DNA of 64,000 bases, from NCBI GenBank assembly GCA_038373865.1, contig JAXGGA010001692.1, forward strand, positions 62,001 to 126,000, read 5' to 3'. The notes below the pieces were generated by a model. It had not been told where the DNA came from. It did no database searches and worked only from the letters and a program-made list of their open reading frames with translations. Of the stretch, positions 1 to 10,560 are shown one piece after another. Positions within the stretch are counted from its first letter, which is position 1; each line of letters starts with the position of its first letter. This DNA comes from Uloborus plumipes (lineage: Eukaryota > Arthropoda > Arachnida > Araneae > Uloboridae). A program made the position numbers and the translations under genes.

Positions 1-1914
1 TATTTCTCTAAACCTTAAAGTTAAATTTTAGCTCCAATGCACTTTTTATTGATAGATTACTCAAGTAGTCTATTTTTGCACTAAAATAATTATTTTTGCT
101 TTACACATAATTTAGAAATTTAAAAAAAAAAAAACACATTGTTTTTACTAAAAAACTTGAAACTTCAAGGTGGCAGACCTAAATACTTTCCAATTTCAGA
201 ATTTTTTTTTTTTTTTTTAGAAACTATGTGAATATAGTGACAAGTTTTTATCAACTTGAAATTTTGAATTTCCAAAAAAAAAATTTCGTAATACACCCTA
301 ATGTGCATGTGTGCGGGTTTTCATTTTATCTATTTATCATTATTATTATTATTGCAAAGATAATTGTTTAAAATATTACATTTTTGAACTGTAAGAAACA
401 GTGGTAAAAATATTTTTTTTTTCTTTTTGTTGACAAATTGACCACTCAACAAACAAATCAACAGTTTATATATAAGCATTGATATTTGACGCATGGTATA
501 TAAGCAGTAATGTGTCGTGGATGGGGTGCTCTTACAGTAGTATGCAAAGTGTTGAAAAATGGAGAAATTACGACTGTAATGGTCTTAGATCATTAATATC
601 TTTGAAATTTTCATTTTTGCGATCGAATAAAGGGGTTTTGATCGAATAAAGGGGAAGGGGAGAGCTATATATCCTGTAGCCACTATCTTCGCTAACGCCT
701 TTAGATTAGATCAGTTACTGTCTTCTATTAAAAAGGGAAAGGTCTTTCATACGTATTCTTACCAACAATCCTTAAACTTAGAAATTAGATTCAATTACTA
801 AAAGTACAGATCGCTCTCTATATTTACTAGCACAAGGTAAACTTATTGATAAATCAGTAAATTTATTGATAAAATGTAGTAGCAAGTAATTCATGTTGTT
901 ATTTAGTACATGTACATTTGCTGTAAAACTAATTAGGAGGGATTCTTTGTAAATAACTTTGTACTGTGATAACTTCGACTGAGAGCTTCAAATCGGAAAC
1001 TTTCCACCAAAAAAAAAAACAAAAAATCTACGAAAATCCATGCATTGAGGTAGTTTTGATACTAAACTCTTCAATTTATTTGTACGATTTCGCCACATTC
1101 ATTTTAGGCAAAGATAAACATTTTATTCTCGTTTACAGTTTACTTTGTATGCATCTAATGAGGAAATTTCGCCACGGATTTTCCGCAAAATATCAAACGC
1201 CCTTTATGTTTCTTTTAGAAGCTAGTTCAAAGTTTACCAAGGTTCTCTAATGGAGTGTACAACGTCCAAACGGGGGCTCCTATCTTTTGCTAGGTGGGAA
1301 GGGAGGGAAGATCCCCCCCCCCCCCCCCCCCCCAACTCCTGACAGAGGCAGAAGGTTTGTCAGCGGAAAAAACTTATTGAATATAGAAATGACTGCGTAC
1401 TTAACACGCAAATGTGCGCTGCCCAGGGGCTCAATCAACAAGGGGCAATTTAGAGCGTATTCCGGAATTTAATGTCTATTTACTCAATAACTCATCGGCC
1501 CGTCTTTCTTTTTACCGGCGTAACTCCTACATAATAGAGGGCTGCCGCGGCTCGAGGCAGTTTTCTTGCCGGTTCTGCTGGGTTGCTGTGATTTCTCGTT
1601 GGCGCTCGCCAAGGAACATATTACATAAGGGCTACTGGAAGTCTGTTTAAATGTAAATTTCTTTCGTATGGAAGAGCTCATGCTTCCTTTATACATTGCG
1701 AGGCACCTTTAAATCGTCAGTTTCTTTTCTTTTCCCTTTTTTTTAAATCTCTCTCTTTCTATCGAATGCCTATTAGCTCCTCTATGCCTTGTAACCTGTA
1801 AAATAACTCATTTCTATATTTTAATGTAATAAACATTGATATTGAAACTTTATGAAAAGTAATGCCCACAACATTCGAATTCTGTGAAACGGCCAATATA
1901 TAGGGAAAAAAAGT
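1..1914. other. AT-rich non-coding stretch, no gene seen
   Basis: No exon, RNA gene or inverted-repeat element could be supported here. The stretch is dominated by A and T homopolymers and short ORFs without recognisable motifs. A run of 21 C occurs at 1313-1333. Positions 1380-1660 are somewhat richer in GC than their surroundings but show no coding signal I can defend. A short direct duplication (GATCGAATAAAGGGG) occurs at about 620-650. Confidence 0.6.
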
Positions 1915-2045
1915 TATAGTAATTAACTTGTAACTTAAATTTTCATGTAAATTACATTTCATTGTCTTACTGAAAGTCATGGGAGAAAAGAAACATTGCA
2001 GTGACTTTTTTTTTCTCGAAGTCTACAACTTCGGTATACAAGACA

Positions 2046-2289
2046 TCCGGTATACAAGTATCCCAGCCGATCAAAGATCCACCGTCTTGATTAATGGTGG
2101 CTGGGGGACGTTAAAAATGTCGTGGTCACAAAGTCCTCCAAGTAAAACGATACCTCTGGAAGTGCTGGGCCAAGGGTTTCCTCGGCCCTTGGTCTGGTTC
2201 AAAAAGAGCAAAGCTCTCTTCAGGGCCCTATCCCGGTTAAACCACGAGTTGTGGTAAATACGGGGGAGGGGGACCCTGGAGTGTGTGAA
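2046..2289. mobile_element. 244-bp SINE-like insertion with 13-bp target-site duplication
   Basis: The insert is flanked by the perfect direct repeat GGTATACAAGACA at 2033-2045 and 2290-2302. It interrupts the about 130-bp tandem array exactly between units. It is much richer in GC than its surroundings and ends in a G-rich stretch. A 13-bp duplication is typical of non-LTR (target-primed) integration, so a SINE or a truncated LINE end is most likely. I see no pol III A/B box and no clear poly-A tail, so its class and orientation are uncertain. Confidence 0.65.
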
Positions 2290-3448
2290 GGTATACAAGA
2301 CAATAAATACTACTGCATGATAACATTTAACTTCCTTGTAAATCATGATTCATTGTGTTACTAAAAGTTATGGGAAAAGGAAAGATTATAGTGGCGCATT
2401 TTATATCGATCGAGAAAGTATAAAAAGTAATATTATACTGCGAGCAGTTATCTTCCCTTTCTTGAAAAATTATGTTTCATTGCGTTACTGAAAGCTATGG
2501 GAAAAGGAAACGTTACAGTGTTATATTTTTTTCAAAATTGACAGCTCGAGTATATGCAAAGCACTATTGCCTACTGAGCATTTTATTATAATTTTTATGT
2601 AAATTACGTTTCATTATTTCATTGAAAGTTGGGGGGAAACGAAATATTAGACTGACGTACAAAACAGTTTTGATTACTGAACCATACATTTTAGCTTTCT
2701 TGTAAATTACGTTTCGTTGTATTACTAAAAGCTACGTTAAAAACGAACAGTACAATGTGCTTTCTTTTTTCTTTTCTGAACAGAAAAATTACAAAAATGC
2801 AATGTTGCACACTGAACATTCATTTTAGCTTTCTTGTAAATTGCGTTTCGTTGTATTACTAAAAGCTACGGGAAAAGCAAACATTACAATGCGCTTTTTT
2901 TTTCTTCTTTTTCTTTTCTGAACAGAAAAATTACAAAAATGCAATGTTGCACACTGAACATTCATTTTAGCTTTCTTGTAAATTGCGTTTCTTTGTATGA
3001 CTGAAAGCTATGGGGAAAAGCAAACATTACAGTGTCATTCTTTAAAAAAAATCGACATCTTTATAAGAAAGCAATATTGCAATTCACATTTATTTCAACT
3101 TTCTTGCTTTTTGCGTTTCACTGTAGTAGTAAAGACTATGGGAAAAAGCAAAACTACAGTGTTATATTCTCTCACTAGAACTTACATATGTAAAGCAGTA
3201 TTGCTCAGTCAGTTGTTTATTTTAACTTTATTGTAAATTGCGTTTCGTTGTTTTACTAAAAGCAGTGCGAAAAGCAGACATTGTTATGTCTATTTTTTTC
3301 CTGAACTGATAGTTTACAAAAATGCAACAATGATCAATGAACATTCATTTTAATTTTCTTGGGAATTATGTTTCATCGCGTGCTACTGAAAGCTATGAGA
3401 GAAAGGATGCATTCCAGTGTTATATTTTTTCTCAATCAAGAGCTTGCG

Positions 3449-4393
3449 CAGGGGTGCACACAGGGGGGGGGGGATTATGGCGCAAGTTGCGCCATCAAAA
3501 TGGGGCGGGGGGTAACTAATTTATTTATTTATTTATTTAAATTATTTACGATTTTTTAAATAAAAATTATTCCTCTTTTCATTTTTTTTTCATTTAAATT
3601 ATTTCTTTCATTGCTTTATTATTATTTATTTATTTATTTTTTTGTGTGCATGTGTGTGTCTGTGTGTATGCTTGGAATGTCTGGAAGGGAAAAAAACGGT
3701 TCTATTCTGCGCACAATTCGAACTTTTAAAAAAATAATAAAATATACAAAATAATAGTTATAATTATAATTAAAAAAAAAAATACATACGGCCTTGCCAA
3801 AAAGGGGTGCACCATTCTGCAGACACCCTCTGAAAAAAATTGTTATAAAACAGCTGCCTCTAAAATTAACCAAGTTTTTAAAAAATCACATATCTCACCT
3901 AGAAGAAATAATAAAAGATAAATCTTGGAAAACCACCATTCACAATCTTTCAGACTACCCCAGGTACAAGGCTGTCGCTGCCTTCCGCATGACGACACTA
4001 CACGACTGCCTCAATGCGCATTTACACAGGCTAAAGATTGTTGGTAGCCCTGCTTGCCCCCTATGCAGCGGCCAGCAGGTGATGACTGCAGACCACCTAC
4101 CCTCGATGTCCCGCGCTAAAAGAACTTTCCATCTACTCCAGATATTGGGAAGCTAGAGAGCTGTTATCTAGATTTGCGCCATGAACTCTGTATATATGTT
4201 CTCTCTGTATCATTTCTTTTGTTTTTTTTTACGATGAAAGAATTGTGTTCCTATTCACCTACTGCATTGGAAAAAAAATAAAAAAAAAAAATAAATAAAA
4301 TAAAAAAGAGGGGTAAAATTAAAATATGAAGCGCAAGAGAGTTGTGTAAAATGGGGGGGGGGGCACTGAGCTTGGGGGTGAGAGGCACCCCTG
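3449..4393. mobile_element. hAT-like element with near-perfect 8-bp target duplication
   Basis: Short terminal inverted repeats CAGGGGTGC (start) and GCACCCCTG (end) are flanked by AGCTTGCG at 3441-3448 and AACTTACG at 4394-4401, an 8-bp duplication with two mismatches. Eight-bp duplications and CAGGGG termini are typical of the hAT superfamily. Removing it restores the tandem-repeat spacing of the host array. No hAT transposase is visible; instead the interior carries the 3' tail of a non-LTR retrotransposon gene. G-runs lie just inside both ends. Confidence 0.7.
3860..4184 (+). pseudogene. 3' fragment of a non-LTR retrotransposon ORF2 (post-RNase H tail)
   Basis: The readable frame contains SWKTTIHNLSDYPRYKAVAA, then FRMTTLHDCL and HLHRLKIVGSPACPLC, followed by a DHL motif. 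This is the C-terminal region after RNase H in many arthropod non-LTR elements, with its Cys-rich CPLC...H segment. A frameshift near 4110-4125 moves the expected last residues (YWEARELLSRFAP) to another frame, ending at TGA 4182-4184. Everything upstream (EN, RT, RNase H) is missing. It lies inside a hAT-like element, so it inserted there or was captured. Not functional. Confidence 0.75.
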
Positions 4394-5005
4394 AACTTAC
4401 GTATAGTATAGTATGTAGCAGCATTGCACAGTGAACCATTGATGTTAATTTTTGTGTGAATCACGTTTCATTGAGATACTAAAAGCTATGATAAAAAGGA
4501 AACATCACAGTTTCATATTTTTTTTTCACGAGCAGTAACAGATGCACGTGAAGGAGTAAGTAATGTTCAGTGAAACTTCCCTTTAACTTTCTTGTAAATC
4601 ACGTTTTGTTGTGTTACTAAAATCTATGAGGAAAAGCAAACATAACAATGTTTTCATCATTTTTTTTTCTTTTCCGACAACTTACAAAATGCCTTGCTGC
4701 TGCAACTTACAAAATGTGCTGCACACGCAGTGACCATTCATTTTAACTATCTTGTAAATCATGTTTCATTATATTACTAAAAGCTACGGGAAAAGCAAAC
4801 TTCACACTGTCATATTTTTTAAAAAATCGACAACTTTATGAAAAGCAATATTAAAATGCACATTTATTTTCAGATTCTTGTAAATTGCTTTTCATTGTAT
4901 ATTTGTCAATGAGCATTACGGTGTATCGAAAAGAATTTTTTTTTTTTTTTTTTTTTTGAAATTCAAAATATCAGCTTCGAAAAAAGTTGCCCCTGTCAAC
5001 CCACA

Positions 5006-6142
5006 TATGGGTGATTCTACAAATACGGGAATATTTCTAACATGTAGAATTCAAAAAATTAATTTAAAATTAAAAATCTGAAAAAAATCAGCAAAGCACT
5101 TGATAAGTTACATAATTAAAATAGAATATCAGCAGAGCTTAAATGTTTGTATTTTATTGTATTTTTGCATTTTTATTTTTTGAAGGCATATGTGAATGAT
5201 AAAAAGAACATGTGGATGACACAATGGGTCTGTGAATATAACACAGTAAGTATGTGAATAACACAAACACAATAGGTATATTAATGAAATTTTTTAACCA
5301 ATAAACTGTTAGACATAATTTTTAAACATTGTACTGTCATAGTTTGGCTTTTGATTCATCCACGTGCCTTATATTGGGGCATGTGAATGACAATAGAAAA
5401 AGGGCATGTTAATGACAAAACACAAGTAATTGTGTTCTCAAAAAGTCATATCTGAATATTTTTCGGCTTCACTTCGAATTAGAACTCACAAATGTAAGCC
5501 TTAGGATTATTCATTGTCAAAATTTATTTACATGTACATTTTACATGCATTCTGTGGGGCATGTTAATGACAAAGATAAAAAACACTTGCCTTGAAAGTT
5601 GAGTTTAGCTTGCTTTTTATCAAAAAGTAATTGCAGAACAGCAAAATTAATCCTCATCCAGGAATAACAAAGTTCCATGCTTTATTTTAAGATGTGTTGC
5701 CAGATTTTGAAATAAAACTTTTCAGAGAAAAATATCTATACTTTTTAGACATGTGGATGACTGATAATCGCTGGGACAAAGTTTAGATTAACTTTTAGAG
5801 ATATTATTTTCATATTATTTTGCTTTTTTGTGATTTACATCTTGCACATATTCATATTTATAAATAAAAAACTCTTGAGAAAAAAATTAATTAATTTTTT
5901 AAAATCTATATTCTATTGATTGTGAAAATGGCACCTATGGGACAGGGCATGTGGATGACATTTCAATCTAATATCCATTTTTTTAAATGAATAATAATTA
6001 AATATTGACATTGTTGATAACGGAAATTATAGAACAAAAGACGCATAAAAATATTCCCAAAATAGTTTTTTATTAAATTAAAAACAAAAAGAGCAATCAG
6101 TATGGAACACAAATTTGCCCATTTTTGTAGAATCACCCATAT
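5006..6142. mobile_element. TIR element ATATGGGTGATTCTACAAA, internal GGCATGTGAATGACA repeats
   Basis: The start (5006 on) reads ATATGGGTGATTCTACAAA and the end (to 6142) is its reverse complement. The interior has no coding region. It contains at least seven direct copies of a motif close to GGCATGTGAATGACA (about 5189, 5211, 5378, 5404, 5553, 5749, 5945). The right end abuts the next foldback exactly. A related element with ATATGGGTCATTCT termini lies at 52939-53955. The superfamily is not recognised. Confidence 0.65.
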
Positions 6143-6143
6143 A

Positions 6144-7677
6144 CACTGCGATGCAGAAGTTTAGACAAAATGCAAACATATGAATAAAAAGAAAATTATT
6201 CAGCGAAATGCTTTCAAATTTCTACTGCAGGTACGCAATATGGTCCCAAATACGTGTCTGGAGGTTTTAAAAATTTCGCCGAAACGAAAATCGGAAATTA
6301 CAAAAGACATTTTTTTGCTCTTTCAAAAGTTTAGACAAAGGTCAGATTTTATGCAAATATCTCTTAAAATGTGATTGGTGGAGAAAAGACGGGACTTTAT
6401 TATTCAAATAAAAAACGCAGAGATTGCTGAATGAATTATCAAAACCCCAAAAGTTTTGTAATTCGCGGTTGAAGAAGATGAGAAAGTTTCGAAGCAGAAA
6501 TTTGAAAATTAACCTATTTAATCAATTTTTTATCTTTTAAACCGGCTCTAGCATGGTAGTATATTGTTTTTTACTTCGTGGAGAGTAAATTCAGACATGA
6601 GTATCGATAAAAAAGGCGAATATAAATTATATTTCTTAAGGATGAAAGAATTGAAAAAACGGCTCGAACTGACGATTCGCCTCTTAATACTACAAAACTT
6701 CAACTTGGGTCAAAAACTGCATGTGACAGCATAAGTAGATGAACAACTGAATCGGAATGCATAAAAAAAACAAAGAATTGTGCTTGAGTCTTTTCGGACA
6801 GAGTGTCCTAAATAAGCCAGATTTTAATGGGAAAAGCAGCATATGTATCACAGTGACTAAAAAATGAATGATACTTTTTTTTGATAAAAATTATTAAAAT
6901 TGGACTGGCTGAGATGGATTATAATTTTATCAGCGGGACTTGAGAAACGATTCAATGATCATATGCTGTGCTGTTTTTCCATTAAAATCTAACTTATTTG
7001 GAACACTCTGTCCGAAAAGACTCGAGCACAATTCCTTGTTTTTTTATGCATTCCGATTCAGTTGTTCATCTACTTATGCTGCTACTTGCTGTTTTTGACC
7101 CAAGTTGAAGTTTTGTAGTATTAAGGGGCAAATCGTCAGTTCGAGCCGTTTTTTCAATTCTTTCATCCTTAAGAAATATAATTTTTCTTCGCCTTTTTAT
7201 TCAATACACATGTCTGAGTTTGCTCTCAACGAAGTGAAAAACAATGTACTACCATACTAGAGCCGGTTTAAAAGACATAAAATTAATAAGTAGGTTCATT
7301 TTCAAATTTCTGCTTCAAAACTTTCTCATCTTCTTTACATTCGAACTACAGAGATTTTGGGATTTTGATTATTCATTCAGAAATCTCTGCACTTTATATT
7401 CGAATAATAAAGTCCCGCCTTTCCTCCACCAATCACATTTTAAGAGATATTTGCATAAAATCTGACTTTTGTCTAAACTTTTGAAACAGCAAAAAAAAAA
7501 AAAAAAAAAAAATGTCTTTTGTAATTTCCGATGTTCGTTTCGGTTGTATTTTTAAAACTCCAGACACGTATTTGGGACCATATTGTGTACCTGCAGTAGA
7601 AATTTGAAAGCATTTCGTTGAATAGTTTTCTTTTTATTCATATCTTTGCATTTTGTCTAAACTTTTGCATCGCAGTG
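6144..7677. mobile_element. 1.5-kb foldback (near-palindromic) element, TA target
   Basis: The two halves are near-perfect reverse complements: arm 6144-6845, loop about 6846-6957, arm about 6958-7677. Ends read CACTGCGATGCA and TGCATCGCAGTG and are flanked by TA at 6142-6143 and 7678-7679, as in Tc1/mariner-type insertions. No transposase is visible; the short ORFs lie in the arms. Differences between arms are mostly single-base changes plus an A-run expansion at about 7492-7511. Such an element would fold into one long hairpin if transcribed. Confidence 0.85.
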
Positions 7678-8061
7678 TACCATAAAAAATTTTATTCGAA
7701 TCAAAAGATATATTTAGGTGTCCCGAACGAGGCCTAAAGTTTATAATTTTCTTCAAAAAGGGATTTTTTTTTTTCAAAATTCAGAAAAAATGTTAACATT
7801 TTTTCAAGTTGAAAAATGTGAATATTTACTGAAATGCGATCGATGTTGCACTACGAACTCATTTTAACTTTCTTGTAAATTATGTTTCATTGTGTTACTG
7901 AAAGTCATGGAAAAAAACAAACATTACGCTTTCGATTTTTCTAATTTTTCAAGATAGATAATTAACGTATGAAAATCATACTACGCAGTAAGCTTTTTTT
8001 TTTAACTTTCTCATTATTCACGTTTCACCGTGTTGCTAAAAGCAATGAGGAAAAGGATATA

Positions 8062-8556
8062 CAGTCAAACCTGTCTGTCTCGAATTTCACGGGACAGAAG
8101 AAAAATTCGAGATACGGAGGTTTCGAGATACAGAGGTTATGATAAAAGTTAAAAAAATAAGCAATTGGAATAAAGTGAAACATTTAATGGATTGCTTTGT
8201 GTTCATATTGTTGAATATTTTACAGTACGACATGTTGTGAGGCCACATTTTACCAATTTTCATGAATAAATCGATAGCAAGTTTATGCATACCTTTAATT
8301 ACGAACACTGCCTTTGATTGATTGTGCAGAAAATGCTTTTTGTCTTCAAGTTATACCATTCATAAAGGTAGCTGGAGCTGAAATTTGAAAATGCGAGTTT
8401 AGAAGTTCGAGATATAGAGGTTTTCGTGAAAATTCATTCGAGATAAACATGAGGAAAAAACATTAAGTTTATGCTGCAAAAAGCAGGAAAATTGAAAAAT
8501 TTCTACATAGAGAGGTTTTCGAGATAGGCAGGTTCGAGATAGATTAGGTTCGACTA
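8062..8556. mobile_element. pogo/Tigger-like miniature element, copy 1
   Basis: It begins CAGTCAAACCTGTCTGTCTC after TA (8060-8061) and ends in the degraded inverted form of the same sequence near 8556. TCGAGATA-type motifs recur through it. CAGTCRAACCT termini with TA targets are characteristic of pogo/Tigger elements. It has no transposase and is inverted relative to the copy at 9451-10034. Confidence 0.7.
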
Positions 8557-9450
8557 CATTAAAGTGGCCATATTTTTATTATAAATAACTACTTATTTTC
8601 TAACAAAACAGATCGTGCGTCTTGTGGTGATATAAGTGCAAAGATAACATCTCATCACACCTAGTATTTAAAAAAAAAAAAAAAAAAAAGATGATTTGCA
8701 AACGTCCTAAAAAGAGAAGTGACAAAGACATTCTGGGCGAAAGTTATATTTCTTGCTCACTTTTAGTGCAAAAACTGTTTGAAAAGGTTTAAACTTAATG
8801 AAATAAGGGTGAATGATCACTTTTTTATATTATTATTTTGACTTTTTTTTGTATTTTTAAATAATATTTATAATTAATATTATAATTTAATAAATTATAA
8901 TATTAATTAAATAATATAATTAATAAATTAATTTTGTATTTTTAAATAAATTTTTAATAAATGCTTAAAAAATGAAGTATTTTTTGAAGTCCTTGCAAAC
9001 CTGTGGAAAACATTGGTTGCGTGAATATCAGAGTTCAAAACATTTTTAAGAATACTTTCACTTGATAATATCCGAAAAAAAAAGAAAGAAAGAAAGAAAG
9101 AAAAATTTGAATCCCAAAAGTATTTGTTAAAATTTGATTTTAAAAGTGGAATTTTGAAGAAAAAAAATAATTCCCAGAACATAAAAAAATCACATCACTG
9201 AAAATAATAATATAATCCTAATAGTAATAAAGTGATCTGCTAGAATTCATTTTCGCCTTTCCCAGCATGAAATCAATGATATGAAGGTTTGTTTGAATAT
9301 TTAGCTGTAAAATTTCGAAATTAATACATTTTTTCGGGCGCCTTAACATCGTCTTCGAAATGGGAGTAGTGACAAGTCAGTTATAAGGATTTCAGGGCAG
9401 ACTTCTGCTATTTGTGTCCAAAGGGGTACCTCTTAATATATTTTGCCATA
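8557..9450. other. AT-rich spacer, no gene seen
   Basis: It holds an A-run near 8670-8690, a strongly AT, locally palindromic block at about 8829-8960 built from TTAATAAATTA-type motifs, and a GAAA microsatellite at about 9075-9102. The short ORFs are low complexity and unsupported. Confidence 0.6.
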
Positions 9451-10034
9451 CAGTCGAACCTGTTCGTATCGAACCTGCCTATTTCAAAAACCTCTCTCTG
9501 TCGAAATTTTTTAATTTCCCTGATTTTACAGCATTAATTTAGTGTTTCTTCCCATGTTTATCTCGAAAGAAGTTTCTCGAAAACCTCTATATCTCAAATT
9601 TCGACAACTCTCATTTTTGAATTTAATCTCCAGTTAAACCTTTATCAAGGTTATAAACCTTTATAAACCTTTATATATACCTTTACCCCTATAAACTTGG
9701 AACCTTTATAAACTTGGCCTATAAACCTTTACACCTTTATAAACTTGGAGACAAGAATCATTTATTGCACAATCCTTTGAAGACAATGTTTGCACTTATA
9801 GTTGTTAAATAAGATTGCTATCGATATAATCATGAAAATTAGTAAAACATGAACTCACAACATGTCATACTTAAAAATATTCAACAATATCAATAAAAAA
9901 ATCACCTACTAAATATTTGACTTTGTTAAAATTGCTTATATTTGTATTTTTTATCACAAACTCTGTATCTCGAAACATCTATATCTCAAACTTTTCTCCT
10001 GTCCCGTGAAATTCGAGATAGACAGGTTTGACTG
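9451..10034. mobile_element. pogo/Tigger-like miniature element, copy 2
   Basis: Flanked by TA (9449-9450 and 10035-10036), it starts CAGTCGAACCTGTTCGTATC and ends GATAGACAGGTTTGACTG. It shares the TGTCCCGTGAAATTCGAGAT segment with copy 1, in the opposite orientation. A small degenerate tandem repeat of CCTTTATAAA lies at about 9638-9745. It carries no transposase and is presumably mobilised in trans. Confidence 0.75.
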
Positions 10035-10074
10035 TATATTCGAAACGTCAATTGAATGAAATTGCAGGATTGAA

Positions 10075-10560
10075 AGGGAAAAAGAGCCAAATCTGGTGGT
10101 CCGGCCCTCCACAGGCACCATCAAAGCGACCCGAGGGACTGCGACAACTGATGATGGGGCCGCAGCGCACTTATTTGGCCGCAGGGCGATTGACGACGCC
10201 AAGCCACCAATCTCCGCCCGTGCCTTAAAACACCGAAAAGAAGCGAAAGAACAACCGAAGAGCAAAATAACCCTGTGAAAGGTGTTCCGCCACCCCCGCC
10301 CGCGCTCCCTCTGTTGACTCTCACTTCAATCTCCTTTCGCAGTGGATGCAAATGCGACTTCTGCTTCGCCTGCAGCAGCGAAATCTCCGGCGAGGATATA
10401 TATCTATACGCTCGCTCACACGTAGGAGGATATATATATATTTATTTATACGCGGCAAGGTACATAGATATATGCATACGTTGATGCGAGGGAAATCTCT
10501 TCCGTCTATTAGAGCGTGTCTTTGCTGGAAAAGAAACGCCCGAAAGCACTAGATGTGGAA
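10075..10560. other. GC-rich island, candidate regulatory DNA
   Basis: Base composition changes sharply at the edge of the pogo-like element. The block is GC-rich and contains CCGGCCCTCC, GGGGCCGCAGCG, GACGACGCCAAGCC and GCCACCCCCGCCCGCG segments, followed by TATATA-rich stretches near 10395-10480. Overlapping ORFs exist in several frames, but none carries a recognisable domain, so I do not call a gene. It matches no other sequence in the window. An enhancer, promoter or non-coding transcript are all possible. Confidence 0.4.

Larger units (their letters stand above)
1915..8050 (+). repeat. Diverged tandem repeat, unit about 130 bp, interrupted by insertions
   Basis: A core like CTTGTAAATTACGTTTCATT followed by a GTTACTRAAAGCTATGGGAAAA-type segment recurs near 1944, 2335, 2461, 2596, 2699, 2833, 2975, 3103, 3230, 3358, 4451, 4591, 4751, 4877, 7872 and 8010, always in the same orientation. 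Most spacings are 125-142 bp. The large gaps coincide with separate insertions (2046-2289, 3449-4393, 5006-7677). Subtracting the first two with their target duplications gives spacings of about 134 and 140 bp, so the array predates them. Units are clearly diverged. This is satellite-like DNA of unknown origin. Confidence 0.85.

Noticed and set aside
2071..2346. 91-aa minus-strand ORF as a protein
   Set aside because: It lies almost entirely in the 244-bp SINE-like insert and continues into flanking satellite sequence.
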